Assembly: GCA_029243245.1 (NCBI GenBank) | Contig: JAQWSK010000004.1 | Location: 124,001-188,000 of the forward strand | DNA length: 64,000 nt | Direction of reading: 5' to 3' | DNA from: Flavobacteriaceae bacterium | Lineage (GTDB): Bacteria > Bacteroidota > Bacteroidia > Flavobacteriales > Flavobacteriaceae | In this document: positions 1-9,159 of the stretch, piece by piece | How positions within the stretch are numbered: the first letter of the stretch is position 1 | Layout of the letters: every line of letters begins with the position of its first letter | The notes under the pieces: model-generated | What the model was told of the DNA's origin: nothing | Seen by the model: only the letters and a program-made list of their open reading frames with translations | The model's database searches: none | Program-made: the position numbers and the translations under genes

Positions 1-468
1 GGCAAGAGTGGCAGCTTTAGTCTGATTAAAATCACATGTATTTATCACAGTCATTCCTGGAAGCATTTTCATAAGCCCAATATCTTCTAGTATTTGATGA
101 GTAGCTCCATCTTCTCCTAGAGTAACACCAGCATGAGAAGCACAAATTTTTACATTTTTCCCTGAATACGCTATTGACTGACGAATTTGGTCATAAACTC
201 GTCCTGTAGAAAAGTTTGCAAAAGTTCCTGTAAATGGAATTTTATCTCCAATGGTTAGCCCAGCAGCAATCCCCATCATATTTGCTTCAGCAACACCTAC
301 TTGAAAAAAACGTTCAGGATTTTCAGCTATAAATTGATCCATTTTTAATGAACCAATTAAATCTGCACAAAGTGCAACAACTTTTGGGTTAGTTCTTCCA
401 AGTTCTGTTAATCCTGCTCCAAACCCTGACCTTGTATCATTAGCACCAGTATCTATATATTTTTTCAT
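1..468 (-). CDS. Transketolase, C-terminal subunit (partial)
   Basis: Second half of a split transketolase, which moves two-carbon units between sugar phosphates in the pentose phosphate pathway. The first 156 residues are present and the gene runs off the left edge. The pyrimidine-binding domain is recognisable: the conserved glutamate that activates thiamine diphosphate lies in VGVAEANM (about residues 57-64), followed by [12 protein letters not shown] (about 114-125). The ATG at 468 is 10 bases after the stop of the N-terminal subunit, so the two are co-transcribed and should form one enzyme. Split transketolases are common in Bacteroidota and archaea. The product call is secure; the end of the gene is not visible. 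Confidence 0.9.
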   Translation of the reverse strand, partial: MKKYIDTGANDTRSGFGAGLTELGRTNPKVVALCADLIGSLKMDQFIAENPERFFQVGVAEANMMGIAAGLTIGDKIPFTGTFANFSTGRVYDQIRQSIAYSGKNVKICASHAGVTLGEDGATHQILEDIGLMKMLPGMTVINTCDFNQTKAATLA

Positions 469-478
469 ATTAATCGTT

Positions 479-1324
479 TTAATAATCACCTAATGTTTCT
501 GGATTTTGTAAAAGTGCTAGTTTTAATTGATCATCATTTGGGGCTTTCCCATGCCAAGCATGAGTATTCATCATAAAGTCAACTCCATTACCCATTTCTG
601 TTTTCATTAAAATAGCTACTGGAACTCCATTGCCAAGATTACTTTTTGCTTCATTTAGTTTAGCGATGATTAACTCAATATTATTTCCTTCTTCTAACTC
701 TAAAGTTTTCCATCCAAAAGAATCAAATTTTGATTTTAAACTTCCTAGGTTAAGAACATCGTTAGTCGATCCATCAATTTGTTTACCATTTAAATCAATA
801 GTAGCAATTATATTATCAACTCCTTTTGCTGCTGCAAACATTAAAGCTTCCCAATTTTGTCCTTCTTGAAGCTCCCCATCTCCCATTAAAACAAAAACAG
901 TTTTAGGATCTTTATTGATTTTTTTACTTAATGCTGCTCCAATAGCAACTGATAATCCCTGTCCAAGTGATCCAGATGCAATTCTGATACCAGGAAGTCC
1001 TTCATGAGTTGTTGGGTGTCCTTGAAGTCTCGAATTAATTAACCTAAACGTATTAAGTTCCTCTACAGGAAAATATCTATTTCTAGCTAATACACTATAA
1101 AAGACAGGAGAAATATGCCCATTTGATAAGAAAAAAAGATCTTCTTTTTCACCGTTCATATTGAAATTCGGATTATGTTCCATCACCTCATTATATAGTG
1201 CTACAAAATACTCAGCACACCCTAATGAACCTCCTGGGTGCCCAGAATTTACTTTATGAACCATCCTTAAAATATCCCTTCTTACTTGTTGAACAAAGGC
1301 TTCTAATGTTAAAGTGTCTGACAT
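479..1324 (-). CDS. Transketolase, N-terminal subunit
   Basis: The 281-residue thiamine-diphosphate-binding half of transketolase. It carries the substrate and cofactor motif SGHPGGS (28-34), the histidines at about 70 and 103, and the diphosphate-binding GDG...N motif starting at 148 ([10 protein letters not shown]) and ending near IDLNG (176-180). The length is right for the N-terminal subunit of a two-gene transketolase and about half that of the fused enzyme. It lies directly upstream of the C-terminal subunit on the same strand, and together they make the catalytic unit. No clear promoter box was found in the 150 bases separating it from the divergent tgt gene. Confidence 0.93.
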   Translation of the reverse strand: MSDTLTLEAFVQQVRRDILRMVHKVNSGHPGGSLGCAEYFVALYNEVMEHNPNFNMNGEKEDLFFLSNGHISPVFYSVLARNRYFPVEELNTFRLINSRLQGHPTTHEGLPGIRIASGSLGQGLSVAIGAALSKKINKDPKTVFVLMGDGELQEGQNWEALMFAAAKGVDNIIATIDLNGKQIDGSTNDVLNLGSLKSKFDSFGWKTLELEEGNNIELIIAKLNEAKSNLGNGVPVAILMKTEMGNGVDFMMNTHAWHGKAPNDDQLKLALLQNPETLGDY

Positions 1325-1451
1325 GTCAAATGGAATTAATTTATTAACAATATTACATTAAATGAAAACGTTAGCAAAGCCCAAACTTTGATAATTTTTA
1401 TAGTTTATAACTAATTAATTAACATTATAATTATCCTGTATAATAGATTGG

Positions 1452-1459
1452 TATCTTTG
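1452..1459 (+). promoter_or_regulatory. Putative -7 promoter box of tgt
   Basis: TATCTTTG matches the Bacteroidota -7 consensus TAnnTTTG and lies 15 bases before the preferred tgt ATG. Using the rnpB promoter spacing in this window, transcription would begin near 1463 and leave a leader of about 12 bases. No clear -33 TTTG is present. Confidence 0.4.
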
Positions 1460-1474
1460 CTATTTCTTTTATTT

Positions 1475-2605
1475 ATGAAATTTAATTTACACCAAATAGA
1501 TAGGTTTTCAAATGCTAGAGCAGGGACTATTTTTACTGATCATGGAGAAATTCAAACACCGATTTTTATGCCGGTGGGGACATCAGCGACAGTTAAAGGA
1601 GTTCATCTTAGAGAACTTGAAAATGACATTAATCCAGATATTATATTAGCTAACACATACCATTTATATTTGAGACCAACTACTAATATTATTTCAGCCG
1701 CAGGAGGAGTTCATAAATTTATGAATTGGAAAAAGCCAATCTTAACTGATTCTGGTGGATATCAGGTGTATTCATTGTCAGCAAATCGTAAAATTAAAGA
1801 AGAAGGTGTTAAATTTAAATCTCATATAGATGGATCATATCATTTTTTTACACCAGAAAGTGCTATTTCTATTCAGAGAAAAATAGGTGCTGATATAATT
1901 ATGGCATTTGATGAATGTACACCATACCCTTGTGATTACCAGTATGCAAAAACTTCTATGAATAGAACTCATCGGTGGCTCGATCGTTGTTTTTTGCAAA
2001 ATAACAAAGAAACCTTTTTTTATGATTATTCTCAGACACTTTTTCCAATAATTCAAGGAAGTGTATACAAAGATTTAAGGAAACAGTCTGCCGAGTATAT
2101 TTCCAATAAAAATGCTTTTGGAAATGCAATTGGCGGATTGTCTGTAGGGGAACCAGCCGAGGAAATGTATGAAATGACAGAAGTAGTTACAGCAGTTTTA
2201 CCTGAAGATAAACCAAGATATTTAATGGGGGTTGGTACCCCAATAAATTTACTTGAAAATATCTCTTTAGGAATAGATATGTTTGACTGTGTTATGCCTT
2301 CCAGAAATGCAAGAAATGGAATGGTTTTTACTGCAAATGGAACAATAAATATTAAAAATAAAAAATGGGAATCAGATTTTTCATTGCTTGATTCTGATAA
2401 TTATTGTTTTGTAGATTTATCCTATTCAAAGTCTTATGTAAGGCATCTTTTTACTATTAATGAGATGTTAGGTAAACAAATATGTACTATTCATAACCTT
2501 GCTTTTTATATGTGGTTGGTTCGAGAATCTAGAAAACATATATTAGCAGGAGATTTTGTATCATGGAAAACAAAAATGGTGAAACAATTAGATCAACGTT
2601 TATAG
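1475..2605 (+). CDS. tgt: tRNA-guanine transglycosylase
   Basis: Exchanges guanine for preQ1 at the wobble position of GUN-anticodon tRNAs in queuosine synthesis. From the ATG at 1475 it has 376 residues. The substrate-binding DSGGYQ lies at about 92-97, and the nucleophile aspartate at about 271 in MFDCVMPSRNARNG. The frame is open back to a TTG at 1448, but that would overlap the promoter box and add a non-homologous leader, so the ATG is preferred. The zinc site is degenerate: where classical enzymes have CxCxxC, this one reads NYCFVD (309-314), keeping one cysteine and the later histidine (about 340). It is followed one base later by the LptG-like gene. Confidence 0.93.
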   Translation: MKFNLHQIDRFSNARAGTIFTDHGEIQTPIFMPVGTSATVKGVHLRELENDINPDIILANTYHLYLRPTTNIISAAGGVHKFMNWKKPILTDSGGYQVYSLSANRKIKEEGVKFKSHIDGSYHFFTPESAISIQRKIGADIIMAFDECTPYPCDYQYAKTSMNRTHRWLDRCFLQNNKETFFYDYSQTLFPIIQGSVYKDLRKQSAEYISNKNAFGNAIGGLSVGEPAEEMYEMTEVVTAVLPEDKPRYLMGVGTPINLLENISLGIDMFDCVMPSRNARNGMVFTANGTINIKNKKWESDFSLLDSDNYCFVDLSYSKSYVRHLFTINEMLGKQICTIHNLAFYMWLVRESRKHILAGDFVSWKTKMVKQLDQRL

Positions 2606-2606
2606 C

Positions 2607-3680
2607 ATGAAACTTATTGATTGGTATATTATAAAAAGATATTTAGGGACTTTCTTTGTAATGATTTTATTATTTATTCCAATAGGAATAATGGTAGATA
2701 TAGCAGAAAAAATAGATAAGTTTAAAGAAAATGAGGTTCCAACAAATAACTTGATTAATTATTATGTTGACTTTACGTGGTATTTCGCGAATCTTCTATT
2801 CCCCGTATTTCTTTTTTTATCTGTAATATGGTTTACCTCAAAACTGGCAAATAATTCTGAGGTGATAGCAATTTTAAGTTCAGGAATTTCATTTATTAGG
2901 TTTATGAGACCATTCATGATTTCAGCCACATTAATAGCTATTATTGCTTTTGGAATGGGAATGTTTATTGTTCCAATCTCTAACAAAGGATTTAATGAAT
3001 TTTTATTTAAGTATACAAAAAAGAAAAATGAAAGAAACACCTCATATCTTTATAAACAAATAAACCCTGAAGAATTTATTTATGTTAGCAGCTATAACCC
3101 TCTTAGACAAAGGGCTAATAACTTTACGCTTGAAAGATTTAAAAAACAAAAGTTAGATTTAAAAATAACAGCTGAGAGTATTCGTTGGGTTCAAAAAGAT
3201 TCATTTTTTCGTCTTTCAACCTATACTAAAAGAACTATAAATGGAGATCGTGAATTTTTTGAAAAAGCCTCAGTTAAGGATACAATTTTTGATTTTAAAA
3301 TTGATGATCTTGCTCCAGTCAATTATAAGGCAGAGACATTAACAATGTTTGATTTGAATGATTTTGTAAAAAAGGAAAAAGAAAGTGGATCCATAATGAT
3401 TAACTCTCATTTATTAGTTAGACACAAAAGATATAGTTTGCCCTTGGCATCCTTTATATTGACTATAATAGCAGTTTCTATGTCTTCTTTCAAAAGAAGA
3501 GGAGGTATGGGGGTTAATTTAGCTTTTGGAATTACTCTTGGATTTTTATATATATTTTTTGATAAAATATTTGGAGTATTGGTCATAAAATCTAATTTCT
3601 CTCCTTTTTTAGGAGCTTGGTTGCCTTTAATGTTTTTTGGTATTTTAGCCACTTTTTTATTAAAATATGCAAAACGATAA
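2607..3680 (+). CDS. LptF/LptG family permease
   Basis: Integral membrane protein of the YjgP/YjgQ family (357 residues), a transmembrane subunit of the Lpt machine that extracts lipopolysaccharide from the inner membrane and drives it toward the outer membrane. The layout fits: an N-terminal amphipathic start and first helix (about 10-32), helices near 60-80 and 98-122, a large periplasmic beta-jellyroll region (about 125-265), then three C-terminal helices. It looks more LptG-like than LptF-like, but I cannot separate them firmly. It starts one base after tgt ends and overlaps the next gene by 14 bases. The partner permease and LptB are not in the window. Confidence 0.85.
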   Translation: MKLIDWYIIKRYLGTFFVMILLFIPIGIMVDIAEKIDKFKENEVPTNNLINYYVDFTWYFANLLFPVFLFLSVIWFTSKLANNSEVIAILSSGISFIRFMRPFMISATLIAIIAFGMGMFIVPISNKGFNEFLFKYTKKKNERNTSYLYKQINPEEFIYVSSYNPLRQRANNFTLERFKKQKLDLKITAESIRWVQKDSFFRLSTYTKRTINGDREFFEKASVKDTIFDFKIDDLAPVNYKAETLTMFDLNDFVKKEKESGSIMINSHLLVRHKRYSLPLASFILTIIAVSMSSFKRRGGMGVNLAFGITLGFLYIFFDKIFGVLVIKSNFSPFLGAWLPLMFFGILATFLLKYAKR

Positions 3681-4557
3681 AACTAAAGACTTAATTCATT
3701 TTCACTTTTTAGTTTTTCTTTGGGGTTTTACGTCAATATTAGGAGCCCTGATACAGTTAAATTCAATTCAAATTGTTTGGCACCGAATGTTTATAGCGTA
3801 TTTCTTAGTTGGGTTGTATTTGATTTATAAAAAAAGAAAAGAGTTTATTATTCAAAAGAAATATTTTATTCAACTGAGCATAGCAGGAGTAATGATATCA
3901 TCACATTGGGTAGCATTTTTTTATGCTATTAAAATTTCGGGTGTATCTTTAACATTATCAATAATGGCATCTGGCGCTTTCGTTACATCTTTAATTGAGC
4001 CTGTTGTTTTACGGCGAAAATTTTCATTAAAAGAGTTTTCGTATGGCTCAATCACATTAATAGGTTTAATAATTATTTTTAGAGCAGAATTCGATCAATA
4101 TATTGGAATGTCAATTGCTTTTTTAGCAACAATCTTAAGTGTTATTTTTACTTTTTTAAATAATAAATTAGTTAAAGAAAAACTATCCCCTACCTCTATT
4201 ACTTTTTACGAGCTTTTCATTGGATGGTTTATGTTATCCTTTTATATGTTATTTGATTTAGATCAAATGAATTCATTATTTCAATTTGGCAAAGAGGATT
4301 TAATTTTATTATTAATTTTAGGATCTATATGTACCGCCTATGCACATGTAGGTTCTGTTAAAGTTATGAGAAACCTATCTCCTTTTTCATTTATGATAAT
4401 AATAAATCTCGAACCTGTTTACGCGGTAATATTATCATTAATATTTTTTGGAAAAAATGAATTAATGAGTTTCGACTTTTATATTGGATTTATTCTAATT
4501 TTAACAGCAGTATTTTTAGATAGCTTAGATAAGCGTAAAATTATTATAAATAAATAA
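3667..4557 (+). CDS. EamA/DMT family transporter
   Basis: A 296-residue protein made almost entirely of hydrophobic helices, about ten, arranged as two EamA repeats (roughly 10-135 and 150-285). It fits the drug/metabolite transporter superfamily, inner-membrane exporters of small metabolites. The motif HRMFIAYFLVG early in the first repeat and LEPVYAVILSLIFFGK in the second are typical of the family. The substrate cannot be read from sequence. It overlaps the LptG-like gene by 14 bases and is probably translated from the same message. A 39-base gap with its own promoter box separates it from accA. Confidence 0.85.
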   Translation: MQNDKTKDLIHFHFLVFLWGFTSILGALIQLNSIQIVWHRMFIAYFLVGLYLIYKKRKEFIIQKKYFIQLSIAGVMISSHWVAFFYAIKISGVSLTLSIMASGAFVTSLIEPVVLRRKFSLKEFSYGSITLIGLIIIFRAEFDQYIGMSIAFLATILSVIFTFLNNKLVKEKLSPTSITFYELFIGWFMLSFYMLFDLDQMNSLFQFGKEDLILLLILGSICTAYAHVGSVKVMRNLSPFSFMIIINLEPVYAVILSLIFFGKNELMSFDFYIGFILILTAVFLDSLDKRKIIINK

Positions 4558-4569
4558 CATAAAAGAAAT

Positions 4570-4577
4570 TACATTTG
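4570..4577 (+). promoter_or_regulatory. Putative -7 promoter box of accA
   Basis: TACATTTG, a perfect match to TAnnTTTG, ends 19 bases before the accA ATG. The predicted transcription start is about 4581, leaving a leader of about 16 bases. No obvious -33 element. Confidence 0.4.
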
Positions 4578-4596
4578 TAAATATCAGACAATAAAT

Positions 4597-5556
4597 ATGG
4601 AATATTTAGATTTTGAGGAACCAATTAAAGATTTGCATGAACAAATAAAAAAGTGTAAAAATATTGGGGATGAAAGCGAAGTTGATGTGAGTGATACTTG
4701 TGAGCTTTTGGAGACCAAACTAAAGGTAACTAAAAAAGAAATATACGAAAATTTAAGTGCTTGGCAAAGAGTTCAATTATCTAGGCATCCTTCTAGACCT
4801 TATACTTTAGATTATATTAAAGCTTTAACTAAAGATACTTTTCTTGAACTTCACGGTGATAGAAACATAGCTGACGATAAAGCTATGATTGGTGGTTTAG
4901 GTAAGATTGATGATCAATCTTTCATGTTGATAGGAACTCAAAAAGGATACAATACAAAGACAAGGCAGTATCGAAACTTTGGTATGTCAAATCCTGAAGG
5001 GTATAGAAAAGCTTTAAGACTTATGTATTCTGCTGAAAAATTTAATATTCCTATAGTATGTTTTATTGACACACCTGGGGCGTATCCTGGACTTGAAGCT
5101 GAAGAAAGAGGACAAGGAGAAGCTATTGCAAAAAATATTATAGGAATGATGTCTCTAAAAGTCCCTATAATTGCTATAATTATAGGAGAAGGGGCTTCTG
5201 GAGGTGCTTTAGGTATTGGGATAGGCGACAAGGTTTTTATGCTTGAAAATACGTGGTATTCAGTGATTTCTCCAGAGTCATGCTCTTCGATTTTATGGAG
5301 AAGTTGGGAATATAAAGAAGCTGCTGCAGAAGCATTAAAATTAACTCCTCAAGATATGCTTAAAGCTAAATTAATAGATAAAATAATTAAGGAACCTTTA
5401 GGGGGTGCGCATTATGATCGAAAAACTACATTTGAATCAGTTAAAAAAGAAATATTGACTGCATTTCAAAAATTAAAGAAAATGGAATCTAGAATGAGAA
5501 TTGATTTACGTAGAAATAAATTCTCAAATATGGGTGTTTTTAAAGAAGATAAATGA
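4597..5556 (+). CDS. accA: Acetyl-CoA carboxylase carboxyltransferase, alpha subunit
   Basis: Alpha subunit of the carboxyltransferase that passes the carboxyl group from carboxybiotin to acetyl-CoA, giving malonyl-CoA for fatty acid synthesis. The 319 residues match the usual AccA length. Family landmarks are the N-terminal [20 protein letters not shown], then [33 protein letters not shown] and [12 protein letters not shown], which form the crotonase-fold acyl-CoA pocket and oxyanion holes. It works as an alpha2-beta2 complex with AccD, which is not in this window. It is probably monocistronic or co-transcribed weakly with dnaB. Confidence 0.96.
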   Translation: MEYLDFEEPIKDLHEQIKKCKNIGDESEVDVSDTCELLETKLKVTKKEIYENLSAWQRVQLSRHPSRPYTLDYIKALTKDTFLELHGDRNIADDKAMIGGLGKIDDQSFMLIGTQKGYNTKTRQYRNFGMSNPEGYRKALRLMYSAEKFNIPIVCFIDTPGAYPGLEAEERGQGEAIAKNIIGMMSLKVPIIAIIIGEGASGGALGIGIGDKVFMLENTWYSVISPESCSSILWRSWEYKEAAAEALKLTPQDMLKAKLIDKIIKEPLGGAHYDRKTTFESVKKEILTAFQKLKKMESRMRIDLRRNKFSNMGVFKEDK

Positions 5557-5630
5557 TTATTTTTGGCTTATTAACAAGTTTTGTAAGTTATCAACGTGTT
5601 ATCTGTTCACATTTGATTTCGAAAAATAAG

Positions 5631-5659
5631 TTTGATTTCATATATCAAGCTTACATTTG
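5631..5659 (+). promoter_or_regulatory. Complete -33/-7 promoter of dnaB
   Basis: TTTG at 5631-5634, 17 bases, then TACATTTG at 5652-5659: both elements of the Bacteroidota housekeeping promoter at acceptable spacing. With the rnpB calibration (start 4 bases after the box) transcription would begin at about 5663, the A of the dnaB ATG, implying a leaderless or nearly leaderless message. Confidence 0.55.
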
Positions 5660-5662
5660 AAA

Positions 5663-7198
5663 ATGGAAGAAAAAAAATCTGTTTTTAAAACTATTAAACA
5701 AAACACTTCAGTCGTTAACCTTGAACAAGGAAAACTTCCTCCTCAAGCCATAGATCTGGAGGAAGCAGTTTTAGGAGCAATGCTAATTGATAAAAAGGGT
5801 GTTGATGAAGTAATTGATATCTTACAGCCTGAGGCTTTTTACAAAACGGCACATCAATATATTTTTGAAGCAATCTTGATGTTATTTGAGTCTACTGATC
5901 CAATTGACTTATTGACAGTTTCATCAGCTCTTCGAAAATCAGAAAGGCTTGAAGCGGTAGGTGGAGATTTTTATTTGGTTCAATTAACTCAAAAGATTGC
6001 AAGTTCTGCCCATATTGAATTTCATGCCAGAATTATTTTACAAAAATATATTCAAAGAAGCCTAATTAAAATATCAAGCGAAATAATAGAAAAATCTTAT
6101 AAAGACTCAACTGACGTATTGGAATTGTTAGATGAAGCAGAGTCTAAGCTTTATGATGTTACACAAGGTAACATTAAAAAATCTGCCACATCTGCTCAAA
6201 ATCTTGTTATAGAAGCTAAAAAAAGAATTGAGGATATAGCAAGCCGTGAAGGTTTAAGCGGAGTTAGTAGTGGTTTTGATGAACTTGATAAATTGACATC
6301 AGGATGGCAACCCAGTGATTTAATAATTATTGCCGCTCGACCTGGTATGGGAAAAACTGCATTAACATTGTCAATGGCAAGAAATATTGCAGTGGGGAGA
6401 CAAATACCCGTAGCATTTTTTTCTTTGGAGATGTCCTCTGTCCAACTTATTACAAGATTGATATCTGCCGAAACAGGTCTTTCATCTGAAAAATTAAGAA
6501 CAGGTAAATTAGCACAACATGAATGGCAACAATTAAATGTGAAGGTAAGTGACCTTGAAAAAGCACCCTTGTATATTGATGACTCTCCGTCATTATCAAT
6601 TTTTGAACTCCGTGCTAAAGCTAGAAGACTTTCTAGATTACACGGGATTAAGCTTATTGTGATTGATTATTTACAATTAATGACTGCAGCATCCAATAAT
6701 AAATCTGGAAACAGGGAACAAGAAATTTCAACAATTTCTAGAAACCTCAAAGCTCTTGCAAAAGAACTAGATACTCCAGTAATTGCACTTTCACAACTAT
6801 CAAGAGCAGTAGAAACAAGAGGAGGAACTAAAAGACCCCAACTGTCAGATCTAAGAGAGTCAGGAGCAATTGAGCAAGATGCAGATATTGTATCTTTTAT
6901 ATATCGTCCAGAATATTATGGAATTGATGAGTGGGATGATGAGGAGCGAAGTCCATCAGATGGGCAGGCTGAATTTATTGTAGCAAAACATAGAAATGGA
7001 GGACTAGATAATATTAGACTTAAATTTATAGCACATCTTGGTAAGTTTGAAAATATTGCTGATTTTGATTTATCTTCTGAATATCAATCAAAAATGAATC
7101 CTGAAAAAAATACTATTTCTAATAAAAATATTCTAGATGCAGATAATGCATTTGGAACGTCACAGAATGACTCAACTGGAGACGACACTCCTTTCTAA
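5663..7198 (+). CDS. dnaB: Replicative DNA helicase DnaB
   Basis: Hexameric 5'-3' helicase that unwinds DNA at the replication fork. The N-terminal DnaB domain spans about 27-130, followed by a RecA-fold ATPase with Walker A ARPGMGKT (about 225-232), Walker B IVIDYLQLM, and the arginine-rich SDLRESGAIEQDAD segment. The length of 511 residues is normal and there is no intein. An upstream in-frame TTG at 5657 is part of the promoter box, so the ATG at 5663 is the better start. The acidic C-terminal tail (DNAFGTSQNDSTGDDTPF) fits flavobacterial DnaB. The Nramp-like gene follows after 17 bases. Confidence 0.96.
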   Translation: MEEKKSVFKTIKQNTSVVNLEQGKLPPQAIDLEEAVLGAMLIDKKGVDEVIDILQPEAFYKTAHQYIFEAILMLFESTDPIDLLTVSSALRKSERLEAVGGDFYLVQLTQKIASSAHIEFHARIILQKYIQRSLIKISSEIIEKSYKDSTDVLELLDEAESKLYDVTQGNIKKSATSAQNLVIEAKKRIEDIASREGLSGVSSGFDELDKLTSGWQPSDLIIIAARPGMGKTALTLSMARNIAVGRQIPVAFFSLEMSSVQLITRLISAETGLSSEKLRTGKLAQHEWQQLNVKVSDLEKAPLYIDDSPSLSIFELRAKARRLSRLHGIKLIVIDYLQLMTAASNNKSGNREQEISTISRNLKALAKELDTPVIALSQLSRAVETRGGTKRPQLSDLRESGAIEQDADIVSFIYRPEYYGIDEWDDEERSPSDGQAEFIVAKHRNGGLDNIRLKFIAHLGKFENIADFDLSSEYQSKMNPEKNTISNKNILDADNAFGTSQNDSTGDDTPF

Positions 7199-7215
7199 AT
7201 GATAATACATTTTAA

Positions 7216-8412
7216 ATGAATAAACTCTCATTTAATTCAGGACCTGCTATTGTTGTAACTGCAGCGTTTATTGGTCCTGGAAGTTTAACAGTTTGTGCTA
7301 TTGCCGGAGTTGAATTTGGTTATGAATTATTATGGGCTGTTTTGCTTTCTTGTATGATTACTATTTTTTTTCAAAATACAGTTGCCCATTTAAGTTTTAA
7401 ATCTGGTCAAGGTTTAGTTGAATTATTTAATAACAAATTAAATAGTTCAATATCCCGATATTTATTTACTACATGGGTGTTGGTCGCAATTTTTATTGGA
7501 AATGCAGCATATGAGGCTGGAAATATATCTGGAGCTTATATAGGTTTAAAAAAGTTTATTGAATTATCATCATTTAATACTGCTCAATTTTTGAGCCCTT
7601 TTTTAAATTATTTTATAGCGATTACTATAATATTTTTAGTTTGGAATGAAAGCAATAGGTTAATTAAAAATATTCTAGGTTTTACTGTGTTTATTATGAG
7701 TGTATCCTTTTTTTTTGCAGCTATTTTAACAAAACCCTCTTTATATGAGTTATTAAAAGGGTTTCTAATTCCTAGGTGGAGGCCTGAGATATGGAAAACT
7801 ATTATTGCTGTTTTGGGAACAACAATAGTACCCTATAATTTATTTTTACATGCTGCATTGGTTAAGCACGACTTAAATCGGTTGCAATTTTCATTTTTGA
7901 AAAGAGATACAATTATTGCTGTGAGTTTTGGGGGATTGATTTCATCTGCAATAATTATATCTGCAGCAGGAGCAGAGATCAATCAAATTAATTCAATAAA
8001 TGATTTAGGAAATGCACTATATAATTTGTATGGACCAAATTCTCAAATTTTTATTTCTATTGGTCTTTTTACGGCAGGTCTAAGTTCAGCTATAACAGCG
8101 CCTATAGCTGCAGGGTATGTTGTTGAAGAATCTTTTATTAAAAATGAAAATCGAAAAAATTTAAAAAAAATTGCAATATATTTTGTAATCATTACAGGAT
8201 TAGCTTTTACTGTTTCTGGATACAACCCAATAGAGTTAATAAGAGCGGCTCAAGTAGCAAATGGATTGCTGCTTCCTGGAATAGCTTTATTTATAAGCAT
8301 CTTATGCTTTCCTAAAAAAGATGATATTTTGATTATTAAAATACGATTTTTAGGTCTTTTGATTTTATTTTTATTTTTCACTGTACTTGCTGCTAAGGTT
8401 TTATTTTTATAG
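7216..8412 (+). CDS. Nramp-related transporter, altered metal site (candidate 5-oxoproline transporter)
   Basis: A 398-residue inner-membrane protein with about 11 helices and the Nramp (SLC11) fold. Two discontinuous helices should bind the ion. In metal-transporting Nramps helix 1 has DPGN and helix 6 has MPH. Here helix 1 reads GPGS (20-23) and helix 6 reads VPY (205-207) followed by NLFLHAALVKH. The aspartate, asparagine, methionine and histidine ligands are all replaced, so Mn/Fe transport is unlikely. It sits 33 bases upstream of pxpA. In Bacillus subtilis an Nramp-family gene (ycsG) also lies beside the pxpA homologue ycsF. Transport of 5-oxoproline or a related compound is my inference from this context, not shown by sequence. 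Confidence 0.75.
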   Translation: MNKLSFNSGPAIVVTAAFIGPGSLTVCAIAGVEFGYELLWAVLLSCMITIFFQNTVAHLSFKSGQGLVELFNNKLNSSISRYLFTTWVLVAIFIGNAAYEAGNISGAYIGLKKFIELSSFNTAQFLSPFLNYFIAITIIFLVWNESNRLIKNILGFTVFIMSVSFFFAAILTKPSLYELLKGFLIPRWRPEIWKTIIAVLGTTIVPYNLFLHAALVKHDLNRLQFSFLKRDTIIAVSFGGLISSAIIISAAGAEINQINSINDLGNALYNLYGPNSQIFISIGLFTAGLSSAITAPIAAGYVVEESFIKNENRKNLKKIAIYFVIITGLAFTVSGYNPIELIRAAQVANGLLLPGIALFISILCFPKKDDILIIKIRFLGLLILFLFFTVLAAKVLFL

Positions 8413-8445
8413 TATTTTTAAATCAACATTCAATATTTAAATTTT

Positions 8446-9159
8446 GTGCAAATAAATGTCGATTTAGGAGAAGGGGGTGAAAATGATAGTATTTTCATGC
8501 CTTATATAACTACCTGCAGTATTGCTTGTGGAGGTCATTATGGCTCTATTGAAACAATTAAAGAAACAATTGCTTTAGCGTTACGTTATAAAATAAATGT
8601 TGGATCTCATCCCTCATACCCTGACAAAAAAAATTTTGGACGAAAATCTATAAGTATTAAATTAAATGAATTTCAAGATTCAATTAGAGATCAATTGTTA
8701 AATTTTAAAAAGGCACTTAGTTTTTATTCTACTAAATGGCACCATTGTAAAGCTCACGGAGCATTATATAATGATATAGCAGATAATGGTAAATTGACCG
8801 ATGCTTATTTGGAGGTTTTAAGTGATTTTCCAGAAATTAACTATTTAATCCTCCCAACTTCAAAACCAATAATTGAATCTGCTAAAAAAATGAATTTTAA
8901 AGTTTTAAAAGAAGTATTTTCTGACAGGAAATATGATGAAGTATTGTCTTTGATTCCAAGAAATAATAAGGGATCAATTATTACTTCTTCAAATGTTTTT
9001 CTAATGAATTTAAAACTTCTATTAGATGGAAAAATTCAAACTTCAGATGGGGTAATTAAAAATGTATTATATGACACTATTTGTCTTCATAGTGATACAC
9101 TTAAATCTAAAGAATTTATCAATACTATAGCAAAACAAATCAATAAAAAACAATTGTAA
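8446..9159 (+). CDS. pxpA: 5-oxoprolinase subunit A (LamB/YcsF family)
   Basis: Subunit A of the ATP-dependent prokaryotic 5-oxoprolinase, which opens 5-oxoproline (pyroglutamate) to glutamate. The 237 residues show the family motifs: VDLGEGGE near the start, CSIACGGHYG, VGSHPSYPDKKNFGRKSI, and KAHGALYND, giving conserved acidic and histidine residues of a deacetylase-like barrel. The start is GTG at 8446, which places the conserved VDLGE motif at residue 5 as in homologues; no ATG is suitably placed. Its stop overlaps the ATG of pxpB by one base, indicating coupled translation. Confidence 0.92.
   Translation: MQINVDLGEGGENDSIFMPYITTCSIACGGHYGSIETIKETIALALRYKINVGSHPSYPDKKNFGRKSISIKLNEFQDSIRDQLLNFKKALSFYSTKWHHCKAHGALYNDIADNGKLTDAYLEVLSDFPEINYLILPTSKPIIESAKKMNFKVLKEVFSDRKYDEVLSLIPRNNKGSIITSSNVFLMNLKLLLDGKIQTSDGVIKNVLYDTICLHSDTLKSKEFINTIAKQINKKQL

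Noticed and set aside
4938-5231. 97-residue open frame opposite accA
   Set aside because: Shadow of the conserved accA frame with proline/isoleucine-rich sequence and no homology; typical of antisense frames over a conserved gene.
5588-5596. DnaA-box-like TTATCAACG upstream of dnaB, and TTATCAACA upstream of rnpB
   Set aside because: Each is a single imperfect match (TTATCCACA expected) with no clustering and no dnaA or other origin genes; an origin is not supported.
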